Shown: in pieces, positions 1-13,029 of the stretch | Position numbering within the stretch: the stretch's first letter is position 1 | Layout of the letters: each line of letters begins with the position of its first letter | Source of the DNA: Pieris napi | Taxonomy: Eukaryota > Arthropoda > Insecta > Lepidoptera > Pieridae | DNA length: 64,000 nucleotides | Direction: 5' to 3' | Assembly (NCBI RefSeq): GCF_905475465.1 | Contig: NC_062252.1 | Span: 5,952,001-6,016,000, forward strand | Program-made: the position numbers and the translations under genes | Notes under the pieces: model-generated | Databases searched by the model: none | Told to the model about the DNA's origin: nothing | Seen by the model: the letters and a program-made list of their open reading frames with translations, nothing else

Positions 1-2139
1 TGATTTGTATTTTTGTTACGAAAAAACTCAAAACCAGATGTAACGATTTTAAAAATTATTTCTCTAGAAACAGGAGCATGCCGCTATATAATAATAGTAC
101 ATGGGACAGTGCAGGAGATATGATAAATAATTATCTATATGATTCAAAATTCATAGTAACTACGATTGGGCCTTTTTAAAGTGTATTAATTGGCCAAAAC
201 TCTCTTTTTTAGTAACCAATAATTCAAAAAGAAATTGAGGTAAAACAGTAACAGAAATTAATTAATTAACTGTCCCTGAATTTTCTTGTGATGACCTCAG
301 AGTCAAGCAATTTATAATCATAGAGTTAATTGCAGTAATTACGGGAACAAGATTGTGTAGGAGATTATCGTTAAGTAGTCTTTTTATATGAGACAAACTA
401 TATTCTGCTAGGAAAAATTCTGTAATGTATAGATACCTTTATTATAAAAAAATATTTAATTATTTAAGCAACTGTTTTTAATTTTCTTCTATTTTTCAAC
501 ACGAAATAAAGGAAAGTTTTGTTAGATTACGCTGAAGGTGCGTTCATACAGATCCAAAGCATAAGGAGCTAAAAGGTAGTTCAGGGGAAGCAGGAATGTT
601 TCTCATTAATATTGACTGTTTAGATGGAATATCTAATTAATGGCACAAGTACAATAGCAGTTAATAAAGCTGCGGTTTCATTGTTCCTCGCCCCAGTTAC
701 TGTGTCAACGTAGGAATATATTCAATTGTAAATACAAGACGGTGTCTACGAGACAATAGGATAGTTCTTTAATTAGTATTTTCTGTAATTTAAACACCCT
801 CCGATTATACAGCTATAGGAATATCGAAGAAGGTTGATCACCTACTTGACTTTAAAGAAAAATATTCATTAAGAAACATACAGCGATAATGGTTCTTATA
901 TATGTACTTGTTATATTACAAAACCCATAAAACAAAAACTAGTGTGTGCATTCAAAGTACACATGTCAGAAGTGAAACTTCTTTGTAAATTAATTATTAC
1001 TAAGGTAAAAGCCCAAATAAATGATCATGTACCAGTATATGATCACTCCATGTATTTGTATATCTATATTCACACTGTATACTTGCTAATGAAGTATAAA
1101 TATATAAAAAATCTGCGTTTACTGCACAAGACTTTATGCGACAGAATATCCATCTAAAGTTCTAATATGCAACTACTAAACGAATACATCGATCAATAGG
1201 TTGTAATATTTCTCGATCTCTCTCTCTTTTCTTCGACAAAAACGCTTCAAAAAATTTTACCCTCATGCGCCTAAAGAAGTCTCACTTCAAAAAGAATTAA
1301 TTTCTCATTGTCGATTTGGTATTCCAAATTTGAAATAAATATAATGACCGAATAATTATAATATCAATACAATTTGTTTAACATCAAACGAGGCTCTTGG
1401 GGTTGCCAGAAGCTCTTTGTTATCGTTGAATGAGTTTCTGCAGTATTAAACAACCGAAATAAATTAATACTGATTATTTTTTATTTTTTTAATACATTTT
1501 TATTATAATTGAGTAAAATTGATTTGCTTCAGCAATATTAATAAAGTACTATTTCAAATAATAAAATTATTATAAACTCTATTATTATAATTTATTACAA
1601 AAAAGCATCTGTTCAAACCAAACAAAAGAAATTATTATTTCTTATTGAAACTATCTCGACGTTTTGAGTTGTTAAATACAATAGTAAGTTCCTAAAAAAC
1701 AATTTCCAGTAAAATCCTTAGTCCACCGAAAAAAGAATCCAAGAAAATATGTCACGAATTTCCCTGTTTTATTGCTTAATTTTTTCTTTGTGTACGCGAC
1801 CAGAATTGACAAAGCGATATTTTGTTCTTCGCGATATTTGACACAACAGTTTTGTAAGAATACACACGATTTAAAAATACCTTATATATATAGAAGAGGC
1901 GGCTTTTTGGTTACCCAGGGAACTCTTAAATATAACAGAAACTTATAAACGCAATTCCCACACTTTTGCGTATTTATCAAGACAAAATGCATTCCTGTCG
2001 ATATCCAATTTTAATCAATTGCTTTACGGGTCCCAAGACAGGAGTAGGTTGTGAATAAACATAAATTATATGAGATCTAGGAGAAATTTTGGTGAAATAC
2101 CTAGGATTGGTATCTCCGAACCGTAACACCTTTAGGGCC
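1..2139. other. No gene seen
   Basis: AT-rich sequence. The short frames here have no recognisable content and many flanking stops. A fragment near 1,235-1,295 (ATGCGCCTAAAGAAGTCTCA) resembles the insert edge at 32,370. Confidence 0.5.
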
Positions 2140-2272
2140 CTTCCAGAAGAGAGTATACCTACTACCTTTAAGTCCGGCATCGCACTTGCAAACTCTTGAT
2201 GTTGCAGGCGTCAATGGGCAGGTTAAACGCTTAGTCTGCCGTTTGCCTCCTGATCCATAAAAAACATTGTAA
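2140..2272 (+). repeat. LINE 3' tail, different family
   Basis: TGTTGCAGGCGTCAATGGGC and CGTTTGCCTCCTGATCCATAAAAAA resemble common lepidopteran LINE 3' ends with a terminal A run. Directly followed by the SINE at 2,284. Confidence 0.5.
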
Positions 2273-2283
2273 TTACCTTATGT

Positions 2284-2475
2284 AGCAGTGTTGGCCTACT
2301 GGCTTGAGCCTGCGACTCTTACTGAGGTCATCAATTCAAATCACTCCTGTGGTATTTGGTTTCTATGAAACACTCGCTCGTACGGTAAAGACAACATCGT
2401 GACGAATCCATGCCTGGCTAAAATCAACGGCATGTGTCAGGCACGGAATACTGATCACCTACTTGCCTATTAGCA
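2284..2475 (+). mobile_element. tRNA-derived SINE copy
   Basis: The A box region is GTTGGCCTACTGGCTTGAGC; the B box is degraded (ATCAATTCAAATCACTCC). The tail contains TGTGTCAGGCACGG and GATCACCTACTTGCC, shared with other copies. It is an old copy. Confidence 0.65.
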
Positions 2476-4805
2476 AATTTATATAAGAACAATTCAAAGT
2501 GTTAAATATGTTACGGAAGAGTAGCAAACCCTGACACGGTTTCCTTACTTAAAAGGATCCGCAACTATAGGTACTTATAACGAATAAACACACTTCTTTT
2601 GTATGTTTGCATGATCTTTAAATTACGGTTCTTGTATATATGCAAGAATAGATCTTGATTGTAATGGAACCCGTGAGCTAACGAGTCTATAAAAATCAAT
2701 TCATTCATCATGGTTTGTATTCAATAGTCTCGTATTACATAAGAATGTGAAAATGCCTTTAGTACCGAAAACAATGGTTAAATAACATGTAAACAAGCAT
2801 ACAGCTAAAAACACATTTCCTTTTGTCTGCAAAACTGATATTATGAGATAAGCTAATTGTTCAAAAACAAGAGCAAATTGGCCGCTCCCTTGTATTTATT
2901 TAAACTGAAGGTTCGTGTCATAGAAAGAGACACAGAAATGTATCTGTGCGTAGGTTGTTTAATACCTAGCTATTTCGTTAAGTATGATATTTTAAAAGTA
3001 TTTGATAGAAATCTGACGATTTGGGATTACCATAACTGTCTCTCTAAAGTTAACGAATATAAAATATTGCTGTAGAATTCATGACCACTTAAAGCTATGG
3101 TATGTGACTTAACGCTTAAAGATTGGACAACAGTTTTTATTAAAATAAATAAAATTACTATATAATTAATTTAAAAAAAAATTATATAGTTTTTAGTATG
3201 GTTTGATCTGTCTTTGGATTTCTGCTTTTTAGCTCTTTGTGACTTATGGGATCATAGAGTATTTTGTAAAGTTAGTGACAAAAAAAGTCCCAAAAACCAG
3301 TCTATATAAACTACTTTTTTCTGTTACATTGCAACGAAAGGTGTGACGGTATTACTACAATATATATTTATTTTCACTTACATAAATTAACAACTAATTT
3401 GCATGTTAATGAAAATTCAAATATTTATTTTATACCTTAAAGGTCCAATAAGAAATATATTTTACTATATTTGAAACTTACCATTCACAAAAGGTATCCA
3501 AAATACTTGGTAAACAGTCACCAAAATAGGTTTTATATGGTACGACACTTTTCATTGCTACTCACATCGGCATAACTCAATACTAAAAACGTACACTTGT
3601 AAACAAATAGTTCGTGAAACGTGTGCGGTAACTTAGCGCCAAACGACGACTGCGCGCCAAACTAAGAAACGGTATGAAACTTTTTGTTTAATAAAACCCG
3701 CGACTACGTGTGCGTAAGAAAATCCCGAAATCCCCGTGGACCACAGATGACTAATCACATTTATCATAAGAAGGTGATCTGTGTTTATATTACCTATGTA
3801 CTGAATACGCACAATAGGGTAATATTTAGGCGAACATTATTACTACCACATTAAAAAATACTTACCGCAATCCACAAAGATTTTTAAATTTTTCCTTATT
3901 TGATTCAATTGAGAAACATATCTTGCTATTAAACAATCGTTTTAAGATCGCAAAATTGTTTATTTATCTTCTTGAGAAAGTAGCGTTAACCTTGTAAATT
4001 AATTAAAAATTGAAAATAAACGCTTATATAAATGTATTTTTTATTGAATTTTAATTAGTCTGTGTTGTGTGAAGTTGCAGTGTATCTGTTCTACTTATTA
4101 CCATAATATAAACCTACCGTACAATGAACTCAAACAACATGCAAATTAGGCGGTAATAAATAAACGATCCCGTAGTTTGCGTAACGAGAATCTAGGCTCT
4201 CAAAATTAAAGGGATATCATTGAATTAGTAAGTCTAGATGTGAAACAAAACATAAATGTTTCGTTAAAAAATAATCTGTTCTCACTTATCAAACACGTAA
4301 TATTCGAGAATAGTATTTCCACAAATATTAAGACTTACCAAACGATGTCTCCTAATACTCCAATTTTAGTAAAACTTAGAGTATCTTGGCAGGTCACGCG
4401 TGCTACATATTACTTTGGTAGGGTGGTATTCCATCATATATCTGACCATTAACAAAGAAATAAATCAATTTTTAACAGAATTTTGACTAAATAAGTGAAC
4501 TTAACTCATATTCTGAAAAGCGAAATATCGAGACAAAATAAGTCTTTGTTTTTCAATATTTTCGATTTATATAAACAACCAATTAATTGTTAATTAACAG
4601 TTACTACAAATAACTGCGGTGAGGTGAGTCACCGATTGCGGTTTGGGGGGGAATACCGGAGTGCACGTTATCGGAGCACTGCCGTGTGATTCTGTTAATC
4701 CGTGAGTTCACCTCGCACCAACAACGCTCCCTTCGTCACTCACGTCATTTTTGGAATCTCATGGTATTTTGTTAAGCAATTTCACATTACGTCTTGACAA
4801 TCGGA
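2476..4805. other. No gene seen
   Basis: AT-rich with moderate GC at 3,600-3,760 (CGTGTGCGGTAACTTAGCGC). No coding signature or clear repeat ends were found. Confidence 0.45.
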
Positions 4806-4938
4806 GGGAGCTTGTAGTTTATTGTTTATCAGAATGCCAAATCGTAAAATGACTGCTTCACGACTGATTTGAGCGCGACCGCCGCTGCGAAAACCGCTGA
4901 GAGAGTTCGAAAAGTGAGTTACAGAATCGCAAGGCTGC
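4806..4938. repeat. Copy of the fold-back element core
   Basis: Matches the reverse complement of 46,204-46,340 (ATCAGAATGCCAAATC, AATGACTGCTTCACGACTGA, AGTGAGTTACAGAATCGCA). The flanking 4,610-4,800 is unmatched but relatively GC-rich. Confidence 0.7.
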
Positions 4939-6872
4939 TAGTAGTGTTATGTCATGTATGTAGAACAGCATAAGAAAGCATTTGACATTGCTTAAAAGTT
5001 TTACAATACCTATTAACTCAGGTGAATTTAGTAAGTATTTTTTTGCTTCATTTAATAGGATGCGACATCAAACAGTAATAATAAAGCGATACTTAAAAAA
5101 GATGATAAGAATGTTTTATAATAATAATAATTTATTTCAAGTTTGTTTCACAGGAAAAAACTTATATCTAAATAACTCTAGTTATATAAACAAAAATAGT
5201 CAGGTTTATCTGACGCTGAACTAGGTGTGAACCTGTATTTCAGCATACAGCGCCTAACCCCTTAAATATAACAGACAAAAAAAATCTAGCATCAAGTACA
5301 TAGCTCATTGAAAAAGATAAAATGTCATTGTTTCTAACGATCCTTTTTAAAACATCTTTATTTTACTTAGCACGAATTTTACATTATTTAAATAATACAA
5401 TGTATTGCAGCAGCCGTCATCAGCAAGAGACTAATATAATTATTAAGTGTTATATTTTAATGTACATACTCCCAAATACAACATTATAATACATATTTAA
5501 TAGATTATATAAAAGTCATATCCAGTGCTCTAATAGCTATCTATGTAAAAGACGGTTTAAAATATTCATAGTTTGCTAACGAACGGAACCGCAGCGGTGC
5601 AGGACCTCGTTTGTGGTTCAAGGTAATCTCAATTATGTCGAGAAGAATCATTAATGACTTCATTTATGATTCTTCTCTACGAAAATTTAAGGAGGTATTA
5701 TGGTCGCCTTATTCTGTTAAATTAGGACAAAGATTCAGCATATTAAATTTTGTTTTTATATAATTAGTGTAATTTTACACGCTTTATATTAGCTTCACCT
5801 GTAAGTATGTATATATGTATGTATGTATGTATGTAACCGACAACTTCGGACTCGATTTTGACCCACTTTAAACGGACAGATTTTATTCAAATTTTCGCAC
5901 CTGTCAAAGATCGATGTCAATGCAATAATCCGAAAAAAAAATATAAAAAATAAATAATAGACGAAAAATATGGCACAGAGCGCCCCACGCTTTTTCACAA
6001 TAATACCAGTATTTTTTGTTCATTACCATTTTCAGCCTAAATTAGGAATTATTTTTCACTTTTTAGTTTGATGTGCTTTAAAAGCGTGTTTTTTAGTTTT
6101 TTTTACTATTATTTATTCATTATTAATTATGAACGGCAATATAGATTACAATAATAAAATTTAAAATCTTTATTTTATAGCCACTAAGTATACATGAGTA
6201 AGGAGACACTACAACCATATTTCTTTTTATATTTTTTTCTTACTAGGGTTGTCAGGAAATGTCTATTTAACGTAACGAAGTATTTAAAATGTAACGAAGT
6301 ATTAATAAATAAACAAAAGTATCATTAAACATAGAAAAAGTAGTTTTGAATGTAGGGTCATTTGTTGAAGCTTTATTCTACTCGGCGAAGTAGAATAAAA
6401 TACTATATACTAGAGATCATTTTCATTATACTTAACGTGGTTTATACCGTTTATAGGACGTTGACGTTGTGATTTGTAAATACTGACCAGTGACCACGTG
6501 TTGCATTTCTGTACAATTTATTTTCAATTTCACGAAAGGTATACCTTTGCATGCTTGAACCTTTTGTTGCATAAGTGTCCGGTGAGATAACACCACAATA
6601 ACTCAAGAAGCGGGTCAAGAACCCACGTGAAACTGACATGTGATACCTATACTTATTTATAAAACATCATTGCGATTTACGTAATTATGGTTTAAGTAAT
6701 TATGTTATAATAAACACAAACTTCCTTACATTACAAAAACGTGTATTATTTGATATCAATTATATTGTCTTAACAACAATAAACAGAGAAATTCTTCTAC
6801 CACACCTTTTTATTTATATTTATATGGCTTGGTTTCACTTAGGTTACAAGATCTTTAAGCACTAAAATATAA
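4939..6872. other. No gene seen; small hairpin and microsatellite
   Basis: Contains a 12-bp hairpin at 5,640-5,677 (GAGAAGAATCAT arms) and the TATG repeat. The remaining short frames look random. Confidence 0.45.
5806..5834 (+). repeat. TATG microsatellite
   Basis: About seven imperfect TATG units, with one TATATATG interruption. Confidence 0.85.
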
Positions 6873-7100
6873 TTAGTAATTACATATTATATTTTTTTTT
6901 ATTGAGAAAAGCTTGCCAACGCTTGGCACACTGAGACATTGGTAAAAACAAAAACAAATATTTTGCCTGGCTATTTTGGCAAAGTTCAAATTTTTTTGTT
7001 CTATTTGGCGCCAAAGTTGTAATAATTCGTCTTGCGGCCTGGCTAAAGACTTTCGCCCGTAAACTTTTTCGCGATCAAGATCTAATAAGTTCGAACACAA
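6873..7100 (-). pseudogene. Possible Tc1-like transposase C-terminal relic
   Basis: The minus-strand frame reads REKVYGRKSLARPQDELLQL and WRQIEQK, then in another frame MSQCAKRWQAFLNKKKYN. The spacing resembles the tail of Tc1/mariner transposases (SMP-x-R-x-x-A-V-I). No terminal repeats were found. Weak. Confidence 0.3.
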
Positions 7101-7915
7101 TTTTCTTAGAACACTTTAGGGTAAGAAACAGAAACGAGACTCAGCGCTAATTCGAAGTCACGTACGTCACAAATGAATTGAATTTTAAAATACTAATGTC
7201 GTTTCTGAAACTCACGCTTAAGAGTCAGTTCCTTATCAGTGAATAATTCATCAGTATTAACTTTAACCCTATGTAGTTTATAGCTTCTGGTAAGCAAACA
7301 AAGCATAGTTTAATAATGTTTGGTATAATTAAATTTGGCCCCTTTAACCTACCTACTTACTATTAACGATGGTAGTAGGTTACATATTTATTTTATAACA
7401 TCATATTAAATAAACTTCGTTTCACCTACCATCTTCAGTATTTATAATTTGGATAGTTAAAAATTTAATTTAAACAGAGAGTAAACATGAACATGATTTA
7501 AAAAGGCTGAAGCAGAATATTCAGAATTATATTAATTAAATGAGTACTGTCATCTTTACCAGACCATAAAATTAAAAAAAAAGAATACTGTCAATTGTCT
7601 GACTGACATACCATCACCAACTGACATTGACTTTAACATTGACATATAACGTCCCACAGTGCACTTGCCAGGCAGTATTTTTTTTATTCTATAAGTTAAT
7701 TTTTATAACCGTACATTAGTATTTAGTACCGTACTATACATGTATTATTCGTAGATATCTGTGCTATTAATTACAATTTACAAACTGTAATAAGTACTGT
7801 ATAAAGTGATTACAAATGACTAAAACCGGCATTCAGAGAAGTGTAGCAATTTCAGCCAAATTTATTTGAATTACCCATCCGGCAGACCTATCAGGAGGAC
7901 AGAAGAAGCTTCAGT
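7101..7915. other. Upstream region of the DMAC1-like gene
   Basis: No coding frame. Repeated TGACATTGAC-type words (about 7,595-7,650) precede the likely 5' UTR; no TATA box could be singled out. Confidence 0.4.
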
Positions 7916-9009
7916 ATGCCTTCCGTAGTAGCAGACCGTCCTCGCGACTGTACTTCTTGCAGAATAGTTAGTGCTGTTGGTCTAATCGGCATTGGTGGTT
8001 ATTTAGCTAATGTTGCTTGGCAAAACAAAACAATAGCTGGAAAAGTTGCTATATCCACTATGTCGCTTGGTAAGTATAAATAAACCTTAAACTGGTCTCT
8101 CTAATGATTGGCGCTAGGGAAGAGGTTAATTTGTATATGAATCGGCGCTTCGTTATTCCTGTGTTTGATTTAGGAGATCATTTGAAAGAGAATATCTTAG
8201 ATATAATCAAATCCCAAATCTATTGAAGAGATACAATAGTGAAGCCAGATCCTTATCTTATTTTAAGAAACAATAAGTTTAAATTAGTTTATATATTTCA
8301 ATTAAAGGTAAATATATTAAAATATAACACCTAGATAAGAATTTCAAACAAATGAGACTGCTGTACAGTCTGATTTAGATTAGAGGAGATATTAAAAAGC
8401 AAGATTTAGTGTGAACTCATTTTCTCTCATTTTTCATGTATGTAGCGCTAGGTCTTATTTCTGAATTACTTAGCCCCATGAAAGAAATGTTAATCTTATA
8501 ATTTGCAAAAAATAACAGTTCAGATGTTGCACAAACCTTATAAGTGGCTTGTCTATTATATTATTTTGGCCTAGATAAGAAAAAAATCATTGCATCATGG
8601 CATTTGATATCTTGGATACTCTTCTTGATTGTGGTTGTTGAATGAAACTATAACCTTGAACTAATAACCTTGTTTAATATAAAATAATGTAAAAATATAA
8701 ACATAATGTATATGTATGAATGTCAATAAAAAAAAATTAAATGTTCCTAGGTTTATATTTACTTTCAGTTCTCAAATGAAGGGCAATTAATAAAAATGCA
8801 AATACATATGTTAATGTTCTGATGTTTCTGCTATGGTATTGAGTATGCCAACTAATATTTATTAAGTGTACCATTATTATGTTTAGAAGTAAAAATTAAG
8901 TACATATGTGAATAATGCAATTTTATTTTCAGCATTTGTGTCTCTGGGTATTGCAAGATATAAGCAAGAGTATCCTTTTAACAAAAAAGACGATAATAAA
9001 ATTGTTTAA
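7916..9009 (+). CDS. DMAC1: DMAC1-like (DUF4536) small mitochondrial membrane protein, two exons
   Basis: Exons are 7916-8069 and 8933-9009. The donor is G|GTAAGT, the acceptor follows TTTTATTTTCAG, and the split codon GCA restores one frame of 76 residues ending in TAA. The N-terminal part holds DCTSCRIVSAVGLIGIGGYL: a CxxC pair followed by a glycine-rich hydrophobic segment, as in human DMAC1/TMEM261. A second hydrophobic segment spans the exon junction (KVAISTMSLAFVSLGIARY), and the tail is short and charged. In vertebrates DMAC1 helps assemble the distal membrane arm of respiratory complex I in the mitochondrial inner membrane; that role here is inferred from family membership. The protein is shorter than the human one because it lacks the proline/alanine-rich leader. 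The ATG at 7916 is chosen because the CxxC-hydrophobic block begins about ten codons later. An AATAAA lies 5 bases after the stop. Confidence 0.82.
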
Positions 9010-9013
9010 GAAT

Positions 9014-9019
9014 AATAAA
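9014..9019 (+). terminator. Polyadenylation signal of the DMAC1-like gene
   Basis: AATAAA lies just after the TAA stop of the DMAC1-like gene, with further AATAAA-type hexamers over the next 100 bases. Its position suits a short 3' UTR. Confidence 0.55.
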
Positions 9020-9639
9020 GCTTGTAATAAAATGTATATAATGTTAAATTAGTTGGTACTTTGTAAATAGAGTTTTAATAAAATATAAGAAAAATGAATT
9101 TGGTATTTTATTTTTTGCAGCGCCATCTTGTTTGTATGTCGTGTACTTGCTAAACTAAGATTCAGTCTGAAAATTATCTAGAAAATGGACATATTTTTTT
9201 AATTATACATATTTGCTCATTTTAATTAACAGTAATAATATACCTTTTGCGAAAAACGTTATTAATTTTGAAAGTTAAAAATTTACAAAATTGTGTTGTA
9301 AATACTGCTTAACCAACAACAATTTCCTTCCTTTACTACTTAATGGTAGTATTGGCTCAAATTTTTATTAAATTTGTTCCTACATGTTTACAGTAGTATG
9401 CTCTACTATATCTTAAAAAAGTAATACAGTAACAAGTTTTTTAGAGAATGATGCTTATCTATGCTTAAATAAGCTCGAGAGTGCGTTCTTAACTCGTCTG
9501 TTTTCTTTAAGGACTCTGAAGGTTGGTGAACTCAGTTTCCGCGTTTAGACTCTCACTAGGTCCGTTGTGCGTAAAGTCATGGCTAAACAAAGCCAGCCTA
9601 GCTCCTTCCAGAAGCACAGAAGTCTCCTGGGCACTTCGC

Positions 9640-11110
9640 AGGCTTCACGGAGCGACCACACTGCTCCGAATATTTATGTAGGTTTGTTAGCCACATTCAC
9701 GCAGGACTACGTACGTGGGTGACTGTTTCCTCTACTCTGAAACAGCCTCTGCACATGTGCCTGTCGCGCCTAGGAGAAAAAGATGTTTATTAAGGAGACA
9801 ATAGCCCGTAATTGTCCCTAACATGGTTTTGAAATTAGTTCTGTTGAGGCTTAGAAGTCGCTTTGTCATTAGCGGTTTAACTGCTGGCAGAGCCATTTTT
9901 GATTGTCTGCAGTCCGCTTTCGTGACCATCGGTGATGTTGGAGCTCTGTAGATCTTTGGCGAATCTAGGTTTGCACTTGCTAGAAGGGCAAGGGAAGAAG
10001 CGGATACGGGCCAGCGGGCATCATTCCGGAGCCTCTCTTCGCAAGCTCGTCGGCAGCATCATTGCCGAGAGATCCACTGTGTCCTTTTATCCACTGTAGG
10101 GTAACCCTGTTTGTCAGGGTTATTGCCTCCAGTGCATTGTGAACCTCCAGTATCAGTTTGTCGTTTGTCTTTTTCTAGCACCATCAGCACAGACGCACTG
10201 AGGAATACGCACTTAATACAGAAGTTATTAATTTCTAACCGCTGCACGGCTCTGGCTGCTTCGGTTAGATATTACATCCTTACATCCTTAGGCACACACG
10301 AGCTGTGTGTGCCTAAGGATGTGTATATTGATGTTAAGATCAAGAGAGAATATGCCAACGGTGGAGCCATTTCCTGTTTTTGAGCCATCGGTGCGTCTAT
10401 ATGCGTAGCTCATTCAGGGTCTGTGTGTTGATTAGCGATCCTATCATGTGGCGCGGTTATGAGAGGTTGATACTCTCATGTTGAGAATCGGTGTGTGTAC
10501 TGTAGTGGTTTTTCCCCCATAGATCCAGGAGCAAAGTCTGTATGTAGAGGTTTAGGGGTACAATTGGCAGGGCTATCTCCATCGCTGCAGTTGGCTTCAT
10601 GCAACCGATAGCAGCGGACAAGGCGAGTGTCTAGAAGCGTCCCAAGTTTTGTGATTACCGTTCGGAGTTCCGATCTCGGCCACCAAACCAGGGCCGAGCT
10701 CCGTAAGTAAGCATTGGCCTAATTACGGCAGCGTAAAGCCATACAGTTATTTTATGCGATAAACCCCATTTGACGCCTAGCATCTTTTTGCATTCTATAA
10801 TTCGATAATTCTATTTATCAGAATTCAGATAAGGATACTTGGCTTCGTATGTCCAGGTCTCCCAACCTCCAGCTTTTATGAGGCCGATAGGTCTGAACGA
10901 TTTCGCTTGGGTATAATCCTCTCTAGCTGGTTTTGGTTTAATATGATTTTTTCTTCCCTCCATTTCATGCGATGAGCTATACAGGCTCGGAAAACTGAGA
11001 CAATATATTCTACTATTAGATTCCCACTTCATCTTAGTAGACCTGGGAAAATGACATCCAAGCCAGCCGCTTTAAATGGTAGTAAGTTGATGGCCCATGC
11101 TACTTTTTAT
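9640..11110 (-). pseudogene. Decayed non-LTR retrotransposon with RT and RNase H remnants
   Basis: Read on the minus strand in shifting frames: FKAAGLDVIFPGLL and KPAREDYTQAKSFRPIGLI (RT N-terminal motifs, about 10,850-11,090), then an internal deletion, then WGLSHKITVWLYAAVIRPML with YGA (about 10,690-10,790), MKPTAAMEIALPIVPLNLYI (about 10,540-10,610), an RNase H stretch WIKGHSGSLGNDAADELA (about 10,045-10,095), NRTNFKTMLGTITGYCLLNK (about 9,785-9,845) and a C-terminal CRGCFRVEETVTHV knuckle (about 9,715-9,760). This order is that of RNase-H-bearing LINEs (I/LOA-like). Several frameshifts and stops make it dead. Confidence 0.8.
10282..10322. repeat. Perfect 18-bp hairpin inside the decayed LINE
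   Basis: ACATCCTTAGGCACACAC, loop GAGCT, then the exact reverse complement. The preceding bases repeat TTACATCC once. Confidence 0.85.
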
Positions 11111-11584
11111 TTGGTGATTATTTTGTCAGCCACATGCCAGTCTGAGCTGATGATGGCTCTTTCTGAATAGAGTTGCCATAACTGCTCGTGAGCAATTATA
11201 ACCTCTAAGGACCCGAATTTTCATCCGTTGGAAACACATAAAAAATATCTGATTTTTATCTAACATACCTAATTAAAGTACAATCCATCTTCTATCCAAA
11301 CATACCTTTATAGTCCACAAGTTTAAATAACATCAACGTATGATATTTATAGGCATTATTGTAAAGGTGTACACGCATGAGCACTTATTGCTTACTGAAC
11401 TCTTGGGTCCAAAAAGGATTAATAGAAATCTACATAGAAAAAGCCGAATTGTGCAAAGATATATTTGCCACATTGAAATGTTTTCTTTATGCCTAGTAAA
11501 TTATATTCACAAGTAGATAACGCAGACTTCAACGTTTAAATTCATACATCAGGTTTATTATAAACATAGATTATTTTCGCAGCA

Positions 11585-11850
11585 TCTTAAAATTTAAAAA
11601 TCATTTAATTATATAAGTAACACATGTACACTTATGATCGTCAAAAAAAAGAAATGTATATGACATGCTTCTAACTTTACATTTAGTGCCAGTTCTCAAA
11701 TCATGGGCGTAGAACGGAAGAGAAGAACTGGCAATTAACTCTCCGCCACTCTTTTTAATCGCCAAGTTTTTTAAGTTAAGTTTGATTCGCCGTAAAAAAA
11801 TGTTGCAAAATATGAGTCTCATCGTGCCATAAGGCCAGCACTTCCAATAC
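11585..11850 (-). repeat. Dispersed repeat with AACTGGCA core (copy 1)
   Basis: Shares GTAACACATGTACACTTATG, AACTGGCAATTAACTCTCCG and TTTTAATCGCCAAG with 35,918-36,185. Probably the 3' end of a retrotransposon; the frame over it ([19 protein letters not shown]) recurs in copy 2. Confidence 0.65.
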
Positions 11851-12244
11851 AAACAAACACAGAAGGGAGAGTGTATATCTAAAATCAGCGTCTAAAGTAA
11901 TCTCGACGCTCCAAAGTAAACAGACGACACTGAAAATCAGCTCTGAATAACAATGAACTCATCCTTACAAGCTTTTAGTAGTCGGCCACGCGAACGTAAC
12001 TAAATGAATGGTATTACTCGATTAGGTCGATGCAATAATGTCAACATCGGGACAGATCGCAGCCACAGTATGTCGCATGGCAGTATTATTACCCTTACTG
12101 GCATAGGAGTATCGACATGTATAATCGTATACGTTCCAAGCTATCTTAGTACCTATACCACGCCTTTTAGGGGAAGATAAATTTGCTAGATAAAATTAGT
12201 AGAAAATTGTGATTTAGGTAGGTACATCACTTTTTCTACTTAAG

Positions 12245-12545
12245 GTTTTTAAGCTATTGCATAGCTTCTATCGCGGGCCGTCGAGCGTGGAGACCGAATC
12301 CAGAAATTCCGTAACGAAAATAACCTTACACACGATGACGTAACGTGACGTCTCACATCGAGTGCAGCCGGTACGCGTTAGAGTGAGACAGACTATATAG
12401 GCGTGTTAGTCTGAGTCTGGTAGAGTGGTAGATTATGGAATTAATATCAAAGAATAAAAATACTGCATAAATTAAAAAAATATAAATAATTATAATTGCA
12501 TAAGTTGATAAAAAATGCTATGCAATAGCTTTACTGCGGCAGTCC
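12245..12545. mobile_element. MITE-like element upstream of the Syt12-like gene
   Basis: AAGCTATTGCATAGC (near 12,250) and GCTATGCAATAGCTT (near 12,520) are inverted ends; CGATGACGTAACGTGACGTC lies inside. It ends about 480 bases before the putative start codon. Confidence 0.55.
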
Positions 12546-12595
12546 CCGAGTGCCACACATTTTTTTTTTTATAAAAAAGGGGGCAAATACATATC

Positions 12596-12685
12596 AGTTT
12601 TCTTCTCACGTTATAGGAAGAGTGTTTCCGGTCTTTTAAGAATTGGTACGCTCTTTTCTTGAAGGACCCTAAGTCTTAAGTTTTA
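12596..12685 (-). repeat. LINE 3' tail fragment
   Basis: Contains AAGAATTGGTACGCTCTTTTC and TTGAAGGACCCTAAGT, the reverse complement of 43,640-43,690 in the LINE at 42.9-43.8 kb. Confidence 0.7.
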
Positions 12686-13025
12686 TAAGAACCTTATGAT
12701 CAAGAAGAAGACAATTGTTATATCTTTCTTATCAAAACCTAATCGTAGCACCGCTAGTAAGACGTAGATGCATGTACAAACAGTCGAATGACGTTATATA
12801 TTGAATAAGGCATAGTATTATTACATATACTGACAATAGAAAACCCATAGGAGACAGCGGCCGTTAATCAAACGAGTTATGGATTGAAGCTACTGCCTTG
12901 ATTATATTCACTGTGTCAGACCGAAGTAAACAAGTCGCGTTAATGATAAGACGTCGCCGCCCAGAGCAGACGCGCGCCCAGCCGCCCGCCCAACATTAAA
13001 ATTAAAGCGTAGAACAAAACAGCTG

Positions 13026-13029
13026 ATGG
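13026..13029 (+). CDS. Syt12: Syt12-like exon 1: start codon plus one base
   Basis: ATGG lies directly against a strong donor (GTAAGA). Joined to exon 2 it reads M-D-K-P-W-A-G. The GC-rich stretch upstream (about 12,955-13,025) is the likely 5' UTR. This start is inferred from splice phase and needs a transcript. Confidence 0.6.

Noticed and set aside
12343..12366. CRE-like TGACGTAA and TGACGTCT sites upstream of the Syt12-like start
   Set aside because: They lie between the inverted ends of a MITE-like element, so they are more likely repeat sequence than a gene-specific promoter signal.
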